From Dolomedes plantarius (taxonomy: Eukaryota > Arthropoda > Arachnida > Araneae > Dolomedidae): a DNA stretch of 64,000 nt. The DNA is taken from positions 185,018,781 to 185,082,780 of the forward strand of contig OU015496.1 of the NCBI GenBank assembly GCA_907164885.2, given 5' to 3'. The notes under the pieces are model-generated. The model ran no database searches and had not been told where the DNA came from. It saw only the letters and a program-made list of their open reading frames with translations. The position numbers and the translations under genes are program-made. Positions 23,709 through 34,170 of the stretch are shown piece after piece; position 1 is the first letter of the stretch, and the number at the start of each line of letters is the position of its first letter.

Positions 23709-24938
23709 CACTGAAGAGCCCAAAATCTGGTACACCTGCCTAATATCGTGTAAGGCCCTCATGAGCACGCAGAAGTGCCGGAACACAACGTGGCATGGAC
23801 TCGACTAATGTCTGAAGGTATCCTGGAGGCTATTCACCCCATGAATCCTGCAGGGCAGTCCACAAATCCATAGGAGTGCGAGGTAGGGGTTGATATCTCT
23901 TCTGAACAGCACGTTGCAAGACATCCCAGATATGCTCAGTAATGTTAATGTCTGGGGATTTAGGAGGACAATGGAAGTGTCTAAAGTGAGAAGAGTGATC
24001 ATGGAGCCACTTGGTAGCTTCTCTCGACGTGGGGGGGGGGGGGTCTGTCGCATTGTCCTGCTGAAATTGTCCAAGTCCGTCGGAAAGCACAATGGACATG
24101 AATGAGTGTAGATGATCGGATATGATGCTTATGTACCCGTCACCTGTCAGAGTCGTCTCTAGACGTATCAGGGGTCCCATATCACGCAAACTGCACACGT
24201 CCCATACTAACACAGAGGCCCCACCAGCTTGAACAGCCCCCGGTTGACATGTATGGTCCGTGGATTCATGAGGTTGTCTCCATATCCGTACATGTCCATC
24301 CGCCCGATACAGTTGGAAAAGAGACTCTTCAGACCAAGCAACGTGCTTCCAGTCATCAACAGTCCAATGGAGGTATTAGCGGGCCCAGACAAGGCTTAAA
24401 GCTTTGTGTCGTGCAGTCAACAACAATACACGAATGGGCCTAAAGCTCCGAAAGCCCATATCAATGACGGTCCATTGAACAGTTCGCACGCTGACACTTA
24501 TTGATGCCCCAGCATTGAAATCTGCAGCAGCTTGAGGAGTTTTGCACTCTAACTCGTTTAAAGATTCTCGTCAGTCGTCGGCGGTCCAGTTCTTTCAAGG
24601 TCTTCTTCCGGCCGCACCGCTGTCGGAGATTTGATGTTTTACCGGATACTTGATATTCACAGTACACTCGTGAAATGGTCTCGAGCGAAAATCCAAACTG
24701 CATCGCTTCCTCGGAGATGCTATGTCCCATCTTTCGTGCGCCGACTATAACACCATGTTCAAAGTCAAATAAATCTTGATAACCTGCCATTGTAGCAGCG
24801 GGAAACGATCTAACAGCTTCGCCAGACACCTGTTGTCTTATAAAGGCCCTGCCGACCGCATCGCGTTACGCTGATTGGTTGCATATCTCCATTATTTGCG
24901 TACGCACGCCTGTTCCAGTTTTTTTCGGCTCTTCACTG
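23709..24938 (-). mobile_element. Tc1-like transposon, inactive
   Basis: The termini CACTGAAGAGCCCAAAAT and the complement of the right end CAGTGAAGAGCCGAAAAA are imperfect TIRs flanked by TA (23,707-23,708 and 24,939-24,940). The 1230-bp length is normal for Tc1. A minus-strand transposase fills it but is broken. Confidence 0.9.
23805..24829 (-). pseudogene. Tc1-like transposase, frameshifted
   Basis: The N-terminal paired-like HTH lies at 24,790-24,461 (DFEHGVIVGARKMGHSISEE, then GFSLETISRVYCEYQ and NLRQRCGRKKTL). After frame changes the catalytic region begins near 24,370 with VDDWKHVAWSEESLFQLYRA. Family members have D-E in the W-S-D-E-S block, so the first catalytic Asp is replaced by Glu here. 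LGQFQQDNA (24,085-24,055) keeps the second Asp. A 13-G run at 24,031-24,043 then gives TDPPPP, probably shifting the frame. SPDINITEHIWDVLQRAV keeps the catalytic Glu. Multiple frames and the D-to-E change make it inactive. Confidence 0.87.
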
Positions 24939-25571
24939 TACATTATATAGATTTATATGTGACCCACGTAAGACAAATGGTTGGGCACCTATGCTCTAGT
25001 CAAGTGGTTATCACCCCGTGGTACGCGTACTCCTTTGAGTACGTGCTGGACTGTTCAGGGGTCGGCCGAAAATATTTTGTAACGGTGGAGAAAACAGCTT
25101 CTTGTTATAATAATAATAATAATAATAAAATTAAAATATTCCAAATTTTTTTTCTGGATTTATCAGTAAACTTCAGCCGAAAAAAAATGTTCTAAAGCAA
25201 GATAAATTTTGGACATCTGCGCAGAGTTTCTAATTTGATTTTATGACACTTCCCTACCGCTTCCCAAACTGCAAAAACGAATTGATTCGCTTATTTCAGT
25301 TTTCATTTTTCAATTAAAAAAATTTCCTATAACGTTTTTTCAGTTATTTTTTGCTTATATGACTTTAGTTAAAATGCTTTAAACACACTCTGATTTCCAT
25401 AATCTCTGTCTCTATGTGTATTTTTTCACTAATTGTATCCTGGGGTACAATCCGTACAAGGTTACAAAAAGAACCAGAAACGTTATTCTGGACCCCGGGT
25501 ACTCAAACTGCGGCCCACCAAGCTCTTATGTGCTGCCCGAAACACTCACTCTTCATTATCAGGCAGGTGAA
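24939..25571. other. Decayed hAT-end-like sequence; no gene
   Basis: AAGTGGTTATCACCCCGTGGTACGC near 25,005 resembles the hAT left end at 8209 (CAGTGGTTCCCAACC...GTACGC). ACTCAAACTGCGGCCCACC near 25,500 resembles another hAT terminus. No matching right ends or TSDs were found. Confidence 0.4.
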
Positions 25572-26715
25572 TCTATCTATATATATATATAAATGAATGT
25601 TTGTTCGTATTTTATGCGCTGCCTTACCGTTCATCCGATTGCGATGAAACTTGGTCAACTTATTGCTTGAACTTGCGAGAAGGTTATAGACCATTTTCAG
25701 CCCTCTACGACGTTCCATTCCCGAATTATGTTCGAACAAGTTTGCGCTGTATCAACGGATATTTCTGTTCAAAGCCATTGTAACATTTCATTGTTGCCAA
25801 TTAAATTATAACATTTCCGTAAAAATAAATAGAAATGAATTAAAAACGTGATTTATTCATATATTGGCGCATGCAAGAATGAATTTGATATATTATTTTC
25901 ATATACGTGGCAACGCCGGAATATTTCTTTTTAAAAATGAAAATATAAGGATGGAAAGTCATTCATTTTCAACGAATGTGTTATCGATCCATTTCATGAA
26001 TTGAAACTATCCCAAGCTACCTGTTCAAACTCAAATATACTGATGGACACGTTCACTTAGCTAGAAACACGTGCGTTTAGCCTTGACACGATGATTTATA
26101 TAACTGAAGTGACACTGAAACATAGCAGATGATTTAGTTTTGAGAAAGAATTACAATCATGAAATACGTGTATATTATAATTAAGAAAGTCTGAAAGTGG
26201 CATTGAAACGTAGCAGACGATTTAGTTTTGAGAAAGAATTCCTAGCATGAAATACGTGTATATACTTTTTCTATAATAATTATCAGATTTGCTGTGTTTT
26301 AATATTGAATATGATCTCAATCCATTCAAACATTATTGATTCTTTTTCTATAATAATAAATCCATTCAAACGTTATTGACTAGCTGTAAATTAATGCTTT
26401 AAAATGCCCAAAAAGAGGAGAGCAACTTTTAATCCTGCAGAAGTAAGGGGAAAATGTCAAAGATTGTTGAGAAATGAGCAATGTGATGAAAAAAGAATCC
26501 GAATTGTAGTGATCCGAAGCAGTGAGACTGATGAAGAAACTTTTAACGCATCGAACATACGATTATCTTCAAGCTTCAACATCGAAAGGAGAGGAAAGCA
26601 ATGAACATCGACAGCACCGACAACAAACTAATGCTAACATCATAACACGAGGCTAATCATTGAAAAAAATAAGAACAGAAACTGAATCCTGAGCGAAGCC
26701 GGGTAATACATCTAG
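25572..26715 (+). mobile_element. Helitron copy B, both ends present
   Basis: It starts TCTATCTATATATATATAAA after host A and ends GAGCGAAGCCGGGTAATACA then TCTAG|T. Nearly the whole body is shared with copy A (4220-5315). The coding part is internally deleted, joining the MPKKRRATF frame to sequence near the 3' end. With intact termini it could be mobilised by a helper. Confidence 0.8.
26404..26604 (+). pseudogene. Helitron N-terminal ORF with internal deletion
   Basis: The first 29 codons match those at 5090 (MPKKRRATFNPAEVRGKCQR). After GAAAAAAGAATCC the frame jumps to sequence that follows the third coding repeat in copy C (RIVVIRSSETDEETFNASNI). The resulting 66 residues have no catalytic motif. 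Confidence 0.5.
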
Positions 26716-26827
26716 TATATATATAAAAGCAAACTGCCACATTTAAATTATTCATGCATGTATTACCGCTAGATTTGTTTTAAAATAAAATAAAGAGTTA
26801 GGTAGTGTTATATCACTATCTCTTTAG
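26716..26827. other. Spacer between Helitron B and segment S
   Basis: About 110 bp of AT-rich DNA not found next to segment S at the first locus. Confidence 0.6.
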
Positions 26828-27089
26828 AGGAATGATTAATGTTTATTCTGGAGTGTTTTTCTCCTTATCGTATTTAATTTCTTTAAACTGGGAGTTCTGC
26901 TCAAGGTTGACTTTGCTGTACCAAAGATGGGATGAAATAAAATAAGATTGCTACTTTAGAAGTCCTGTATTTTCATCTTAACTAATAAGGAAAAACATTG
27001 TTAGCATTTCAAAATACTAAACTGTTGGTAGTTGAAATGAGAAGTTCCAGAAATTTATAGATTGCAGTAACATGTGGTGTTGATTTAAG
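26828..27089. repeat. Segment S, copy 2
   Basis: It matches 5316-5573 at both ends and throughout, with few substitutions. Here it is followed without a gap by the interior of Helitron C (AATATTGAATGTGATCTCAA). Confidence 0.88.
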
Positions 27090-27722
27090 AATAATATTGA
27101 ATGTGATCTCAATCCATTCAAACATTATTGATTCTTTTTCTATAATAATATATAACGTTTTTAATTCAAACGTTATTGACTAGCTGTAAATTAATTCTTT
27201 AAAATGCCCAAAAAAGAGGAGAGCAACTTTTAATCCTGCAGAAGTAAGGCCAAAATGTCAAAGATTGTTGGGAAATGAGCAATGTGATGAAAAAAAAAAA
27301 CGGAAGAGCACGAAGCCAACAGAATTCGAAATGCAGTTAGACACACACAAGAATCTGAAGAAAAACATTCCCAAGCGCGCGAAGCCAACAGAATTCAAAA
27401 TGCAGTTAGACGCACACAAGAATCTGAAGAAAAAACATTCCCAAGAGCTCGATGGCAACAGAATTCGAATTGTAGTGATCCGAAGCAGTGAGAAAAGATG
27501 AAGAAACTTTTAACGCGTCGAACATACGATCGTCTTCGAGCTTCAGCATCGAAAGGAGATGAAAGCGATGAACAACGACAGCACCGACAACAAACTAATG
27601 CTATTTGCTACCGCAAAAGAATTTTAGCGAAATCTTTAGAACATCATTACATGAGGCTAATCATTGAAAAAAATAATAATAACAGAAACTGAATCCCGAG
27701 CGAAGCCGGGAAATACATCTAG
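27090..27722 (+). mobile_element. Helitron copy C, 5' half replaced by segment S
   Basis: It begins at the point equivalent to about 4991 of copy A and runs to a proper 3' end, GAGCGAAGCCGGGAAATACA then TCTAG|T. The ORF region has tandem units (ANRIRNAVRRTQESEE-type, about 27,300-27,430) and a frameshift from one extra A after ATGCCC. It lacks a 5' TC end of its own unless S supplies one. Confidence 0.75.
27265..27692 (+). pseudogene. Helitron ORF remnant in copy C
   Basis: Two overlapping frames carry repeats of the KPTEFEMQLDTHKNLKK kind and then RTYDRLRASASKGDESDEQR with QHRQQTNA. The arginine/glutamine-rich tail is typical of the leader preceding the Helitron-like N domain in arthropod Helitrons. 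No Rep or helicase motif remains. Confidence 0.45.
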
Positions 27723-27852
27723 TTTATAAATATAATTTTGGAAATTTCGGCCTTTTAAAAATACAAAAATGGATCACCTGCTAATCACGTTGTTTGCATC
27801 AAGGCATCATTGTGAATCATCCTATTCCAAAATGAAATAAGCGAAGGATGTA

Positions 27853-29266
27853 CACTGCTGGCCACTGTAAATGCAACACCCTGAAGGAAACATGCAAATA
27901 ACATGAAATTTACAACATGCATTAGCGGAGGTGAGATATGCAAATGATTAGAATTTCAGCGCAGACGCACATCACGCGCGCCTGTGGCTCCACTTCAAAG
28001 CGCTATTTAAGGCTTGGAGATTTCGACGATTTCAAGTTCGGCAAATGTGTTTTTCTTGTGGTTTTTTCAAAAAAAAAAAACGATCAATTATGCCTCGTCG
28101 AAAACAGCGATCATCTTTTGATCAAGTATCCGTGTTCGACAGAGGAAGGATAGTGGCCTACCGAGATTGTGGATTATCTTTCAGGGAAATCGGTAGTCGT
28201 GTTGGACGAAACCAAAGAACTGTAATGCGGATATGTGATCGTTGGATGCAGGAGGGTACGACGGACCGGCGTGTTCGATCGCATCCACCTCAGCGCACCA
28301 CTTCACGTGATGACAGGCAAATTGTGCGCATGGCAGTGACGGATCGCTCAGTCACATCACGAACCATAGCACAGCACATGCAGTCTGTAACGCATCATCC
28401 AGTGTCTGCGCGTACCATTCAACGCCGTTTACAGCAGAGTGGTCTGTCCGCAAGACGTCCATTAATTTGTCTACCCTTGACGCAGAACCACAGACGTCTC
28501 CGCCGCCAATGGTGCGATGACAGAAGGATGTGGACGGCAGAATGGAATGAAATTGTCTTTACTGACGAGTCACGCTTCTGTCTGCAACACCACGATGGTC
28601 GCATTCGAGTCTGGAGACACCGTGAAGAGAGGATGCTGAACAGCTGCGTTATGCACCGCCACACTGGTCCTGCACCGGGTATTATGGTATGTGGCGGTAT
28701 TGGATATCACTCTCGCACACCTCTAGTACGCATTGCCGGTACTTTAAACAGCCAGCGCTACATCTCCGAGGTGTTGGAGCCAGTTGTCCTTCCTTACCTG
28801 CAGGGCTTGCCCACAGCCATATTTCAACAGGATAATGCGCGACCACACGTGACACGCATTGTCCAACGGTTCTTCGTCAATCGCCAGATTGAATTGCTTC
28901 CCTGGCCGCCTCGCTCTCCGGATCTTTCGCCGATAGAAAACATGTGGTCCATGGTTGCTCTACGATTGACCCAGATTCCATCCCCAGCTGCCACAGCAGA
29001 TCAACTTTGGCAACGTTTGGAAGCTGCTTGGTCTGCTGTACCCCAAGAACTCATCCAAAGTCTCTTTGAATCAATGCCGAGGCGTGTGGCAGCGGTGATC
29101 TCTAACAATGGCGGCTTCTCTGGCTACTGATTTTGGCAGGAACCACACTTCACAGAAGTCTATAAATTTAATCATTTGATACTTGGTCAACATGTTATCT
29201 ACAAAATAAATTTTGTTGTGATATCTCTTGTCTTTCTTGGTGTTGCAATTTGCGTGGCCAGCAGTG
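27853..29266 (+). mobile_element. Tc1-like transposon, apparently intact
   Basis: The ends CACTGCTGGCCACTGTAAAT and the complement of the right end CACTGCTGGCCACGCAAATT form TIRs with TA on both sides (27,851-27,852 and 29,267-29,268). At 1414 bp it contains one uninterrupted transposase gene. A second copy in opposite orientation is at 57,184-58,593. Confidence 0.95.
28090..29130 (+). CDS. Tc1-like DD34E transposase, full length
   Basis: This gene codes for a nuclear cut-and-paste transposase of the Tc1/mariner superfamily, which binds the TIRs and inserts at TA. I chose the ATG at 28,090 (MPRRKQRSSFDQVSVFDRGR, 346 aa). The frame opens at 28,045, but the extra residues come from an A-run and are not family-like. 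An N-terminal bipartite HTH covers about residues 10-120 (GLSFREIGSRVGRNQRTVMR; PVSARTIQRRLQQSGLSARR). The catalytic triad is complete: Asp in EIVFTDESRF, Asp in FQQDNARPHV and Glu in SPDLSPIENMW, with 34 residues between the last two. The glycine-rich GIMVCGGIGY lies between. Length and motifs are normal, with no stops or frameshifts. No separate promoter was identified. Confidence 0.95.
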   Translation: MPRRKQRSSFDQVSVFDRGRIVAYRDCGLSFREIGSRVGRNQRTVMRICDRWMQEGTTDRRVRSHPPQRTTSRDDRQIVRMAVTDRSVTSRTIAQHMQSVTHHPVSARTIQRRLQQSGLSARRPLICLPLTQNHRRLRRQWCDDRRMWTAEWNEIVFTDESRFCLQHHDGRIRVWRHREERMLNSCVMHRHTGPAPGIMVCGGIGYHSRTPLVRIAGTLNSQRYISEVLEPVVLPYLQGLPTAIFQQDNARPHVTRIVQRFFVNRQIELLPWPPRSPDLSPIENMWSMVALRLTQIPSPAATADQLWQRLEAAWSAVPQELIQSLFESMPRRVAAVISNNGGFSGY

Positions 29267-29436
29267 TATATAGAAACCGGCTTACCGATTCTTACCTCGA
29301 TGATATATCGAGAGTACCATGTAGCGAGTATAAAGCTGACTTGTTTAAAATGGTTAAAAGTCTATCTGAACATTAAAAATCACACTCATTTTTAAATAAA
29401 CGCTTGAATACATTTATGTTTTGAGTTCTATTTTTA

Positions 29437-30340
29437 CCATGTTTTTATTAACTCGCTTTCTTGTTTGTGTGTATGTTTGTTCAGTACAAATGTTGCAATC
29501 GATTTTTAATTAACTTCCCGACTAGCTAGACCAGGAGTCCCCAACCTTTTTGTACCTAAGAGCACATTCTAGAATACCAGTCGGACGGCGGGCACCATTA
29601 ATTATTTCAAGGTTAATTTATAGTTGGACATAGTTAATAATACAGGCACATAATGTACAAACAAAAACATTTAATTCCAAAAATATAATTTAACATTTAA
29701 AAATTATTGTTAATATTCTTGAGTAAAATAAATTATTACTAAATAATGCATACAGAATCTACAAAGTATAAAAATTCTTTATAAAAAATATAAATCTCAA
29801 AGTCAATGTGATTTTTGGTATTGCATTTCAATGGCCATTTGGTTCATTTCTTTTTAGGTGTGGGAAATTAGGTTGGCGAAGATTTGGTGCGATGGGGAAA
29901 AGAGATCGGTCGCATTACTCTTTGGGCTTTTATCTGTATTGGACGCCACTTCTACTTTTGTGTGGTTAATCATTAAAAATGAAAAAAAATTTACATAGAA
30001 TTTTATTGAAAACTGAAATATTTTTATCAGGGTCATAAAGCTGCGGGCACACGTAAAACGATCGGCGGGCACCATAGTGCCCACGGGCATAGGGTTGGGG
30101 ACCCCTGAGCTAGACATTTGAAACTTTTAGAATAGCTCAGAACACGATGACAGTGGATACTTTTGATACTTTTCTACTTAGCCATCTTTAGGCAGGATTG
30201 AATTCATTTTCAGTTAATTTTGTTTTGTAGAATGGTGCAGCCATCTATCGGCCGGGACGGGAACGAAAAGTTAAACGCAAGTTAACTTCCAATCAACTTC
30301 ATTTTCTTTCAAGCTGATGGGATAATTCATCAAAAAAATT
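29437..30340 (-). repeat. Repeat family R, copy 1, split by a hAT element
   Basis: The outer parts (29,437-29,531 and 30,108-30,340) together match 50,318-50,660 in inverse orientation, including CAAACGCAAGTTAACTTCCA-like and CAGAACACGATG stretches. The middle is a 576-bp hAT MITE plus TSD. R has a simple CA-rich patch and no ORF, and its class is not determined. Confidence 0.82.
29532..30107. mobile_element. hAT MITE with perfect 8-bp TSD (AGCTAGAC)
   Basis: CAGGAGTCCCCAACCTTTTT at the left and GGGTTGGGGACCCCTG at the right are TIRs. AGCTAGAC is present at 29,524-29,531 and 30,108-30,115. The uninterrupted site CTAGCTAGAC exists in R copy 2 (complement at about 50,535-50,550), confirming both ends and the duplication. 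Near the right end GCGGGCACCATAGTGCCC is a self-complementary stretch. Confidence 0.95.
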
Positions 30341-31169
30341 CTTGTGGGGCCACAGATTGATTTGAACTCTAGATTTGAATCTCCGTAAAGCATTTACTTG
30401 GAAATTTGTCATTGTCGATGTCACTTAACCCATCATTGGCGTTAATTTTCTTACCCACTTTCATTCATTAGTAGATGTCAAACGCAAGTGTTTAATTGAT
30501 ACAGATACGAAATTCACATCTAAAGGTAAACTATACCATTTATCTAGGGTACCACTTAACATTAATTACTCTTGTCTCTGGTGACACGAAATTTCATGAA
30601 CTCCTCAAACAATTTCCTAATATCACAAATCTTTCACAGTTAGCAATAGCAAACCAACAGCCTACTGTGTTTCATCACATCGAAACCCACGGACCACCCA
30701 TCTTCGCTAAACCACGGCGTTTGGCACTGGAAATGTTAAAATGTGACCACTCCGGATAGGTATCCATTACCACATATCCACGATTGTACACAGCTGTTAA
30801 ATGGGAAGCAAATCTTTTCAACGCTAGATCTAACCAGGGCATATCACCAAATCCCGATGAACCCCAATGGAAACTGCAATCACTACCGTTTCGGTTTGTT
30901 TGAGTATTTGTTCATGCCTTTCGGACTTCGAAACGCAAGTCAAACTTTCAAACGACACATTCATCAGGTTTTATCTGGATTGGATTTCTGTATACCGTAT
31001 TTAGACTACATTTTAGTCGTATCTGCGGATACAGAGGAAAATTTCCTCCACATTCGCCAAATTTTCAGTCGATTACAGGAGCACGGATTAAAATTAAATC
31101 CCACTAAGTGTGTCTTAGGCCAAACATCTGTGACATTTCTAGGATGTCTCATTACTCCAAAAGGTGTAA

Positions 31170-31346
31170 GGGCTTGTTCACATAGGAGTCCGTTGCGTAG
31201 CGTTAAGGGAAAGGATGACGTTGAGACGAAAATAGACCAGTCATAGGCGTTAAAAATTTCATTGCTAATCGTTTGGAGGTTTGTCATTGGTTAAATATAT
31301 TTTAATACTTTAACGCTCCGCAAGGAACTCCTATGTGAACAGGCCC
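31170..31346. mobile_element. MITE inserted in the Gypsy RT
   Basis: GGGCTTGTTCACATAGGAGT and the complement of the right end GGGCCTGTTCACATAGGAGT are TIRs over a 177-bp element. TAA/TTAA lies at the edges, so the TSD is TA or TAA. TIR form suggests PIF/Harbinger or ISL2EU. It cuts the RT reading frame directly after [10 protein letters not shown]. Confidence 0.85.
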
Positions 31347-32766
31347 TTAAACCTCTTCCGTCGAAAGTCCAAGCTATTACTGATCTTCCTCAACCAGAGA
31401 TCTAACCCTAATGGTCCAACCCTAATGGTTGACGCATCTGACAAAGTGATAGGAGCCGTGCTGCAGGCACACACAACAAATGGCCCACTTGCATTCTTTT
31501 CCCGCAAACTCAATTCGACAGAATGCAAGTATAGCACATATGACAAGGAATTGCTAGCCATTTATGCTGCTATAAAATATTTCCGGCATAATTTAGATGG
31601 TCAAAATTTCATAATTTTCACTGATCATCGACCCCTGATTTATGCATTCACTCAAAAATCTGATTCGTGTTCTCCGCGACAGCTGAGACACTTAGATTTT
31701 ATTTCACAATTCAGCACTGATATCCGGCACATAAAGGGCACGGATAATGTTGTAGCTGACACATTGTCCAGAATCAACGACGTCCATCTGTCAACTTCTG
31801 ACTTCGCAAACATTGCAGAAGCCCAAAAGATAGACAAGGAACTAAAAGATCTTCTGTCAGAAGATGAAAATTCTCTCAACCTCCAGCCCCTTTTTTGTGA
31901 CATTAGGGAGAAAAACTCCGACCTTATGTTCCTGCACACTTTCGCAGAACAGTTTTTGAGGCACTGCACAATCGGGCGGATCAAGGACGACAGTTTGAGT
32001 CACGACTCTTCACATCGCTTATGTCTCTCCTTGGCATCAAACGGATCCGTAGCACTCCATACCATCCTTGTGCAAACGGACTTGTAGAATGCTTCCATCG
32101 ATCGCTCAAGCAGGCGTTAACCAGTCAAATGCTGGATCAAAAAAATCGGCGATGGACCGAAGTTCTCCCAATCGTTCTGCTCGGTCTTCATGCGTCCTTC
32201 AAAGAGGACCTAGATGCAACCTGTGCCGACTGGTTTACGGCACAACGCTGAGATTGCCAGCAGAATTCTTTCAAATCACTACTACTACTTCGAACGACGA
32301 TCCGACGACTTTCCTCCATCATTTAAGGGAAACGATGCTCAAACTTTCGCCGAAACAAACAACGCATCATGGATCTCCCAACTGTTTCGTGCATTCGGCG
32401 TTACAAGATGCATCGCATGTTTTTCTCCGCAGAAATGCCCTACGAGCACCTCTCATGCCTCCTTATGATGGACCCTTCAAAGTTCAGAAAAGAACTGATA
32501 AACACTTCACTCTGTCAGTAAATGGTCAGGAATCAGTTGTCAGCGTCGATCGGCTAAAACCAGCGTTTCACACAGCAGATTCAACTTCTACCCCTCAAAC
32601 GACAACGGACCTGCCGACAACGGACCTGCGACGGAATCTCCAACAGATGTTCAACCGGCCGAATTACGGACGCCAAGGCCCGCTACTTCAACAAGGACTC
32701 GATCTGGTAGAGTCGGGCGTTTCAATCGACGCTACCTTTAACTCCTCAGTACCTTCGGTACTTGGG

Positions 32767-32779
32767 GGAGGGGGAGTAT
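32767..32779 (+). other. Polypurine tract and putative start of 3' LTR
   Basis: GGGGGAGGGGGAG lies just after the Gypsy C-terminal ORF end and is followed by TATTGTAGCGTGCTC. A purine tract before TG is the normal priming site upstream of a 3' LTR. The far end of the LTR was not found. Confidence 0.5.
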
Positions 32780-32790
32780 TGTAGCGTGCT

Positions 32791-33429
32791 CTACAACACT
32801 CTTTTTCTTTTGGATATTGGCAACGGTTGTGCTTGGATTTAGAATGACACTTCAGTTTATGTAATGTAACGCCTTGCTTAGTGCTAACCAAGCACATTTT
32901 GTAGATGATATTTTCATTACAGTTTTCATTATATAAAAATTTCTACACATCGATAATCCAATGCAATGCAAAAAGTATGAAAAAACTAATAAGTAAGTAA
33001 ATAGATGAGAGAGAATACGTCGTTGGAATATATTTACAAACCCATGACAAATCTCGCGGACAACAGCGATCAAATAATGAAGCTCATTATTACTGCTGCA
33101 ATAATTGGCCCAGTTGTACTACCTGGAGAAAAAAAAAGTGGAGTGGGCAAACGTTAGTTATTAATAAGCTCCAATGCATTGGCACAAATTATTTTAGAGA
33201 TCAAAGAAAATCAGTCAGCAAACAACAACGAAGAACGAAGAAGAAAACTTATGACTGAATTTTAAAAGAAATGAAAAGAGATTATCATTACTATTTGCTA
33301 TATTTAAGAGAATGTAAAAAAAAAAACAATTTTTTAGACCTACGCCAGACTTTAGCTTTTACGTCACAACTCGCTTTCTGGCAACCTAAAATAGCCTTGA
33401 GACAGAAAAAAATATAAATCTCCTGTATT
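32791..33429. other. Possible LTR remnant, then unassigned DNA
   Basis: Directly downstream of the Gypsy polypurine tract. It could be 3' LTR at first, but no TG...CA boundary or repeat partner is visible in the window. Confidence 0.35.
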
Positions 33430-34170
33430 ATTGTCAGCGACGTCACTAAGAGCTTGACAAATTTTGAGGTGGGTCCTTGTCATGTCGGAGAGGCCACACA
33501 ATGGGCAAGTTGAAAGTCTGACAAGCCATTTCTACTAAGATAATTTTGTAGATAATCCTTTCCAGTAAGGACACGAAAACAAGCAACTCCAGTAGCTTTT
33601 GGTAAATTCCGTGGTAACTGTGACTTTAATAAGTAGTTTCAGTATCTTGCCTTGGTTTATTCTATGTAGACATTAAGTCTGAAAAGCTTGACTTTTGTAT
33701 TTAAAACTCTTTTGCTGAAAAATATTTAGTGAAAGGGAATGGATGGAGTAAATCAGAGCCAGCTTTGGCTAAACCATCCGCCAAGTTGTTACCAACACCG
33801 CAGTGTCTAGGGATCCACTGCAATGTGGTGCAACGACCATTATCCATTAGAGAATTAATTGCGAGTCGGCATCTTGAAATTGATTCTAAGCAACTGAGAC
33901 AGAAGTAATAGCCTTTATTGTACCTTGGGAATTTATAAAAAAATAACTATTCTAGGTTCATTTCTTTCCGTAATAACCCCCGGGGATTAAGAGACAGCAG
34001 CCACATCACCGTCAAAATTGTTACAGTGTTTTCCAACTGCTTTACTAGGCATGAAGTGCTGGAGAATATATCCTAGCAGTTCTCACGACATCTGTAGCAG
34101 AGCCATTTGTTTATATGGCTTGGTTCAAGAATCAGCAGGATACCACTCAGCTATATCAACTAGGGCTGCC
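33430..34170 (-). pseudogene. LINE ORF2 RNase H and C-terminal remnant
   Basis: On the minus strand, GKHCNNFDGDVAAVS (about 34,020-33,975) matches the RNase H core with its acidic residues. LQWIPRHCGVGNNLADGLAK (about 33,815-33,755) is the HCG...N-x-x-A-D motif. ACFRVLTGKDYLQNYLSRNG-like sequence (partly frameshifted, about 33,600-33,510) matches the tail of Jockey/R1-type LINE proteins common in spiders. Many stops and frameshifts occur. The 5' part, with endonuclease and RT, is absent, as expected of a 5'-truncated copy. Confidence 0.78.

Larger units (their letters stand above)
30481..32790 (+). pseudogene. Ty3/Gypsy retrotransposon pol, broken
   Basis: Pieces of one pol polyprotein read in order on the + strand. 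A protease-like CLIDTDTKF lies near 30,490. A linker to the RT follows at 30,580-30,740 (FHHIETHGPPIFAKPRRLAL). The RT runs 30,743-31,169 with [16 protein letters not shown] and [12 protein letters not shown], but the YLDD box reads YLDY. RNase H at 31,405-31,790 has LMVDASDKVIGAVL and DHRPLIYAFT. An integrase C-terminal part begins near 31,985 (STPYHPCANGLVECFHRSLK). A C-terminal region ends near 32,785 (PPYDGPFKVQKRTDKHF, VDRLKPAF). The RT N-terminus and much of the integrase core are deleted, several frameshifts occur, and a MITE interrupts the RT. No gag or 5' LTR was seen. It is inactive. Confidence 0.9.
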
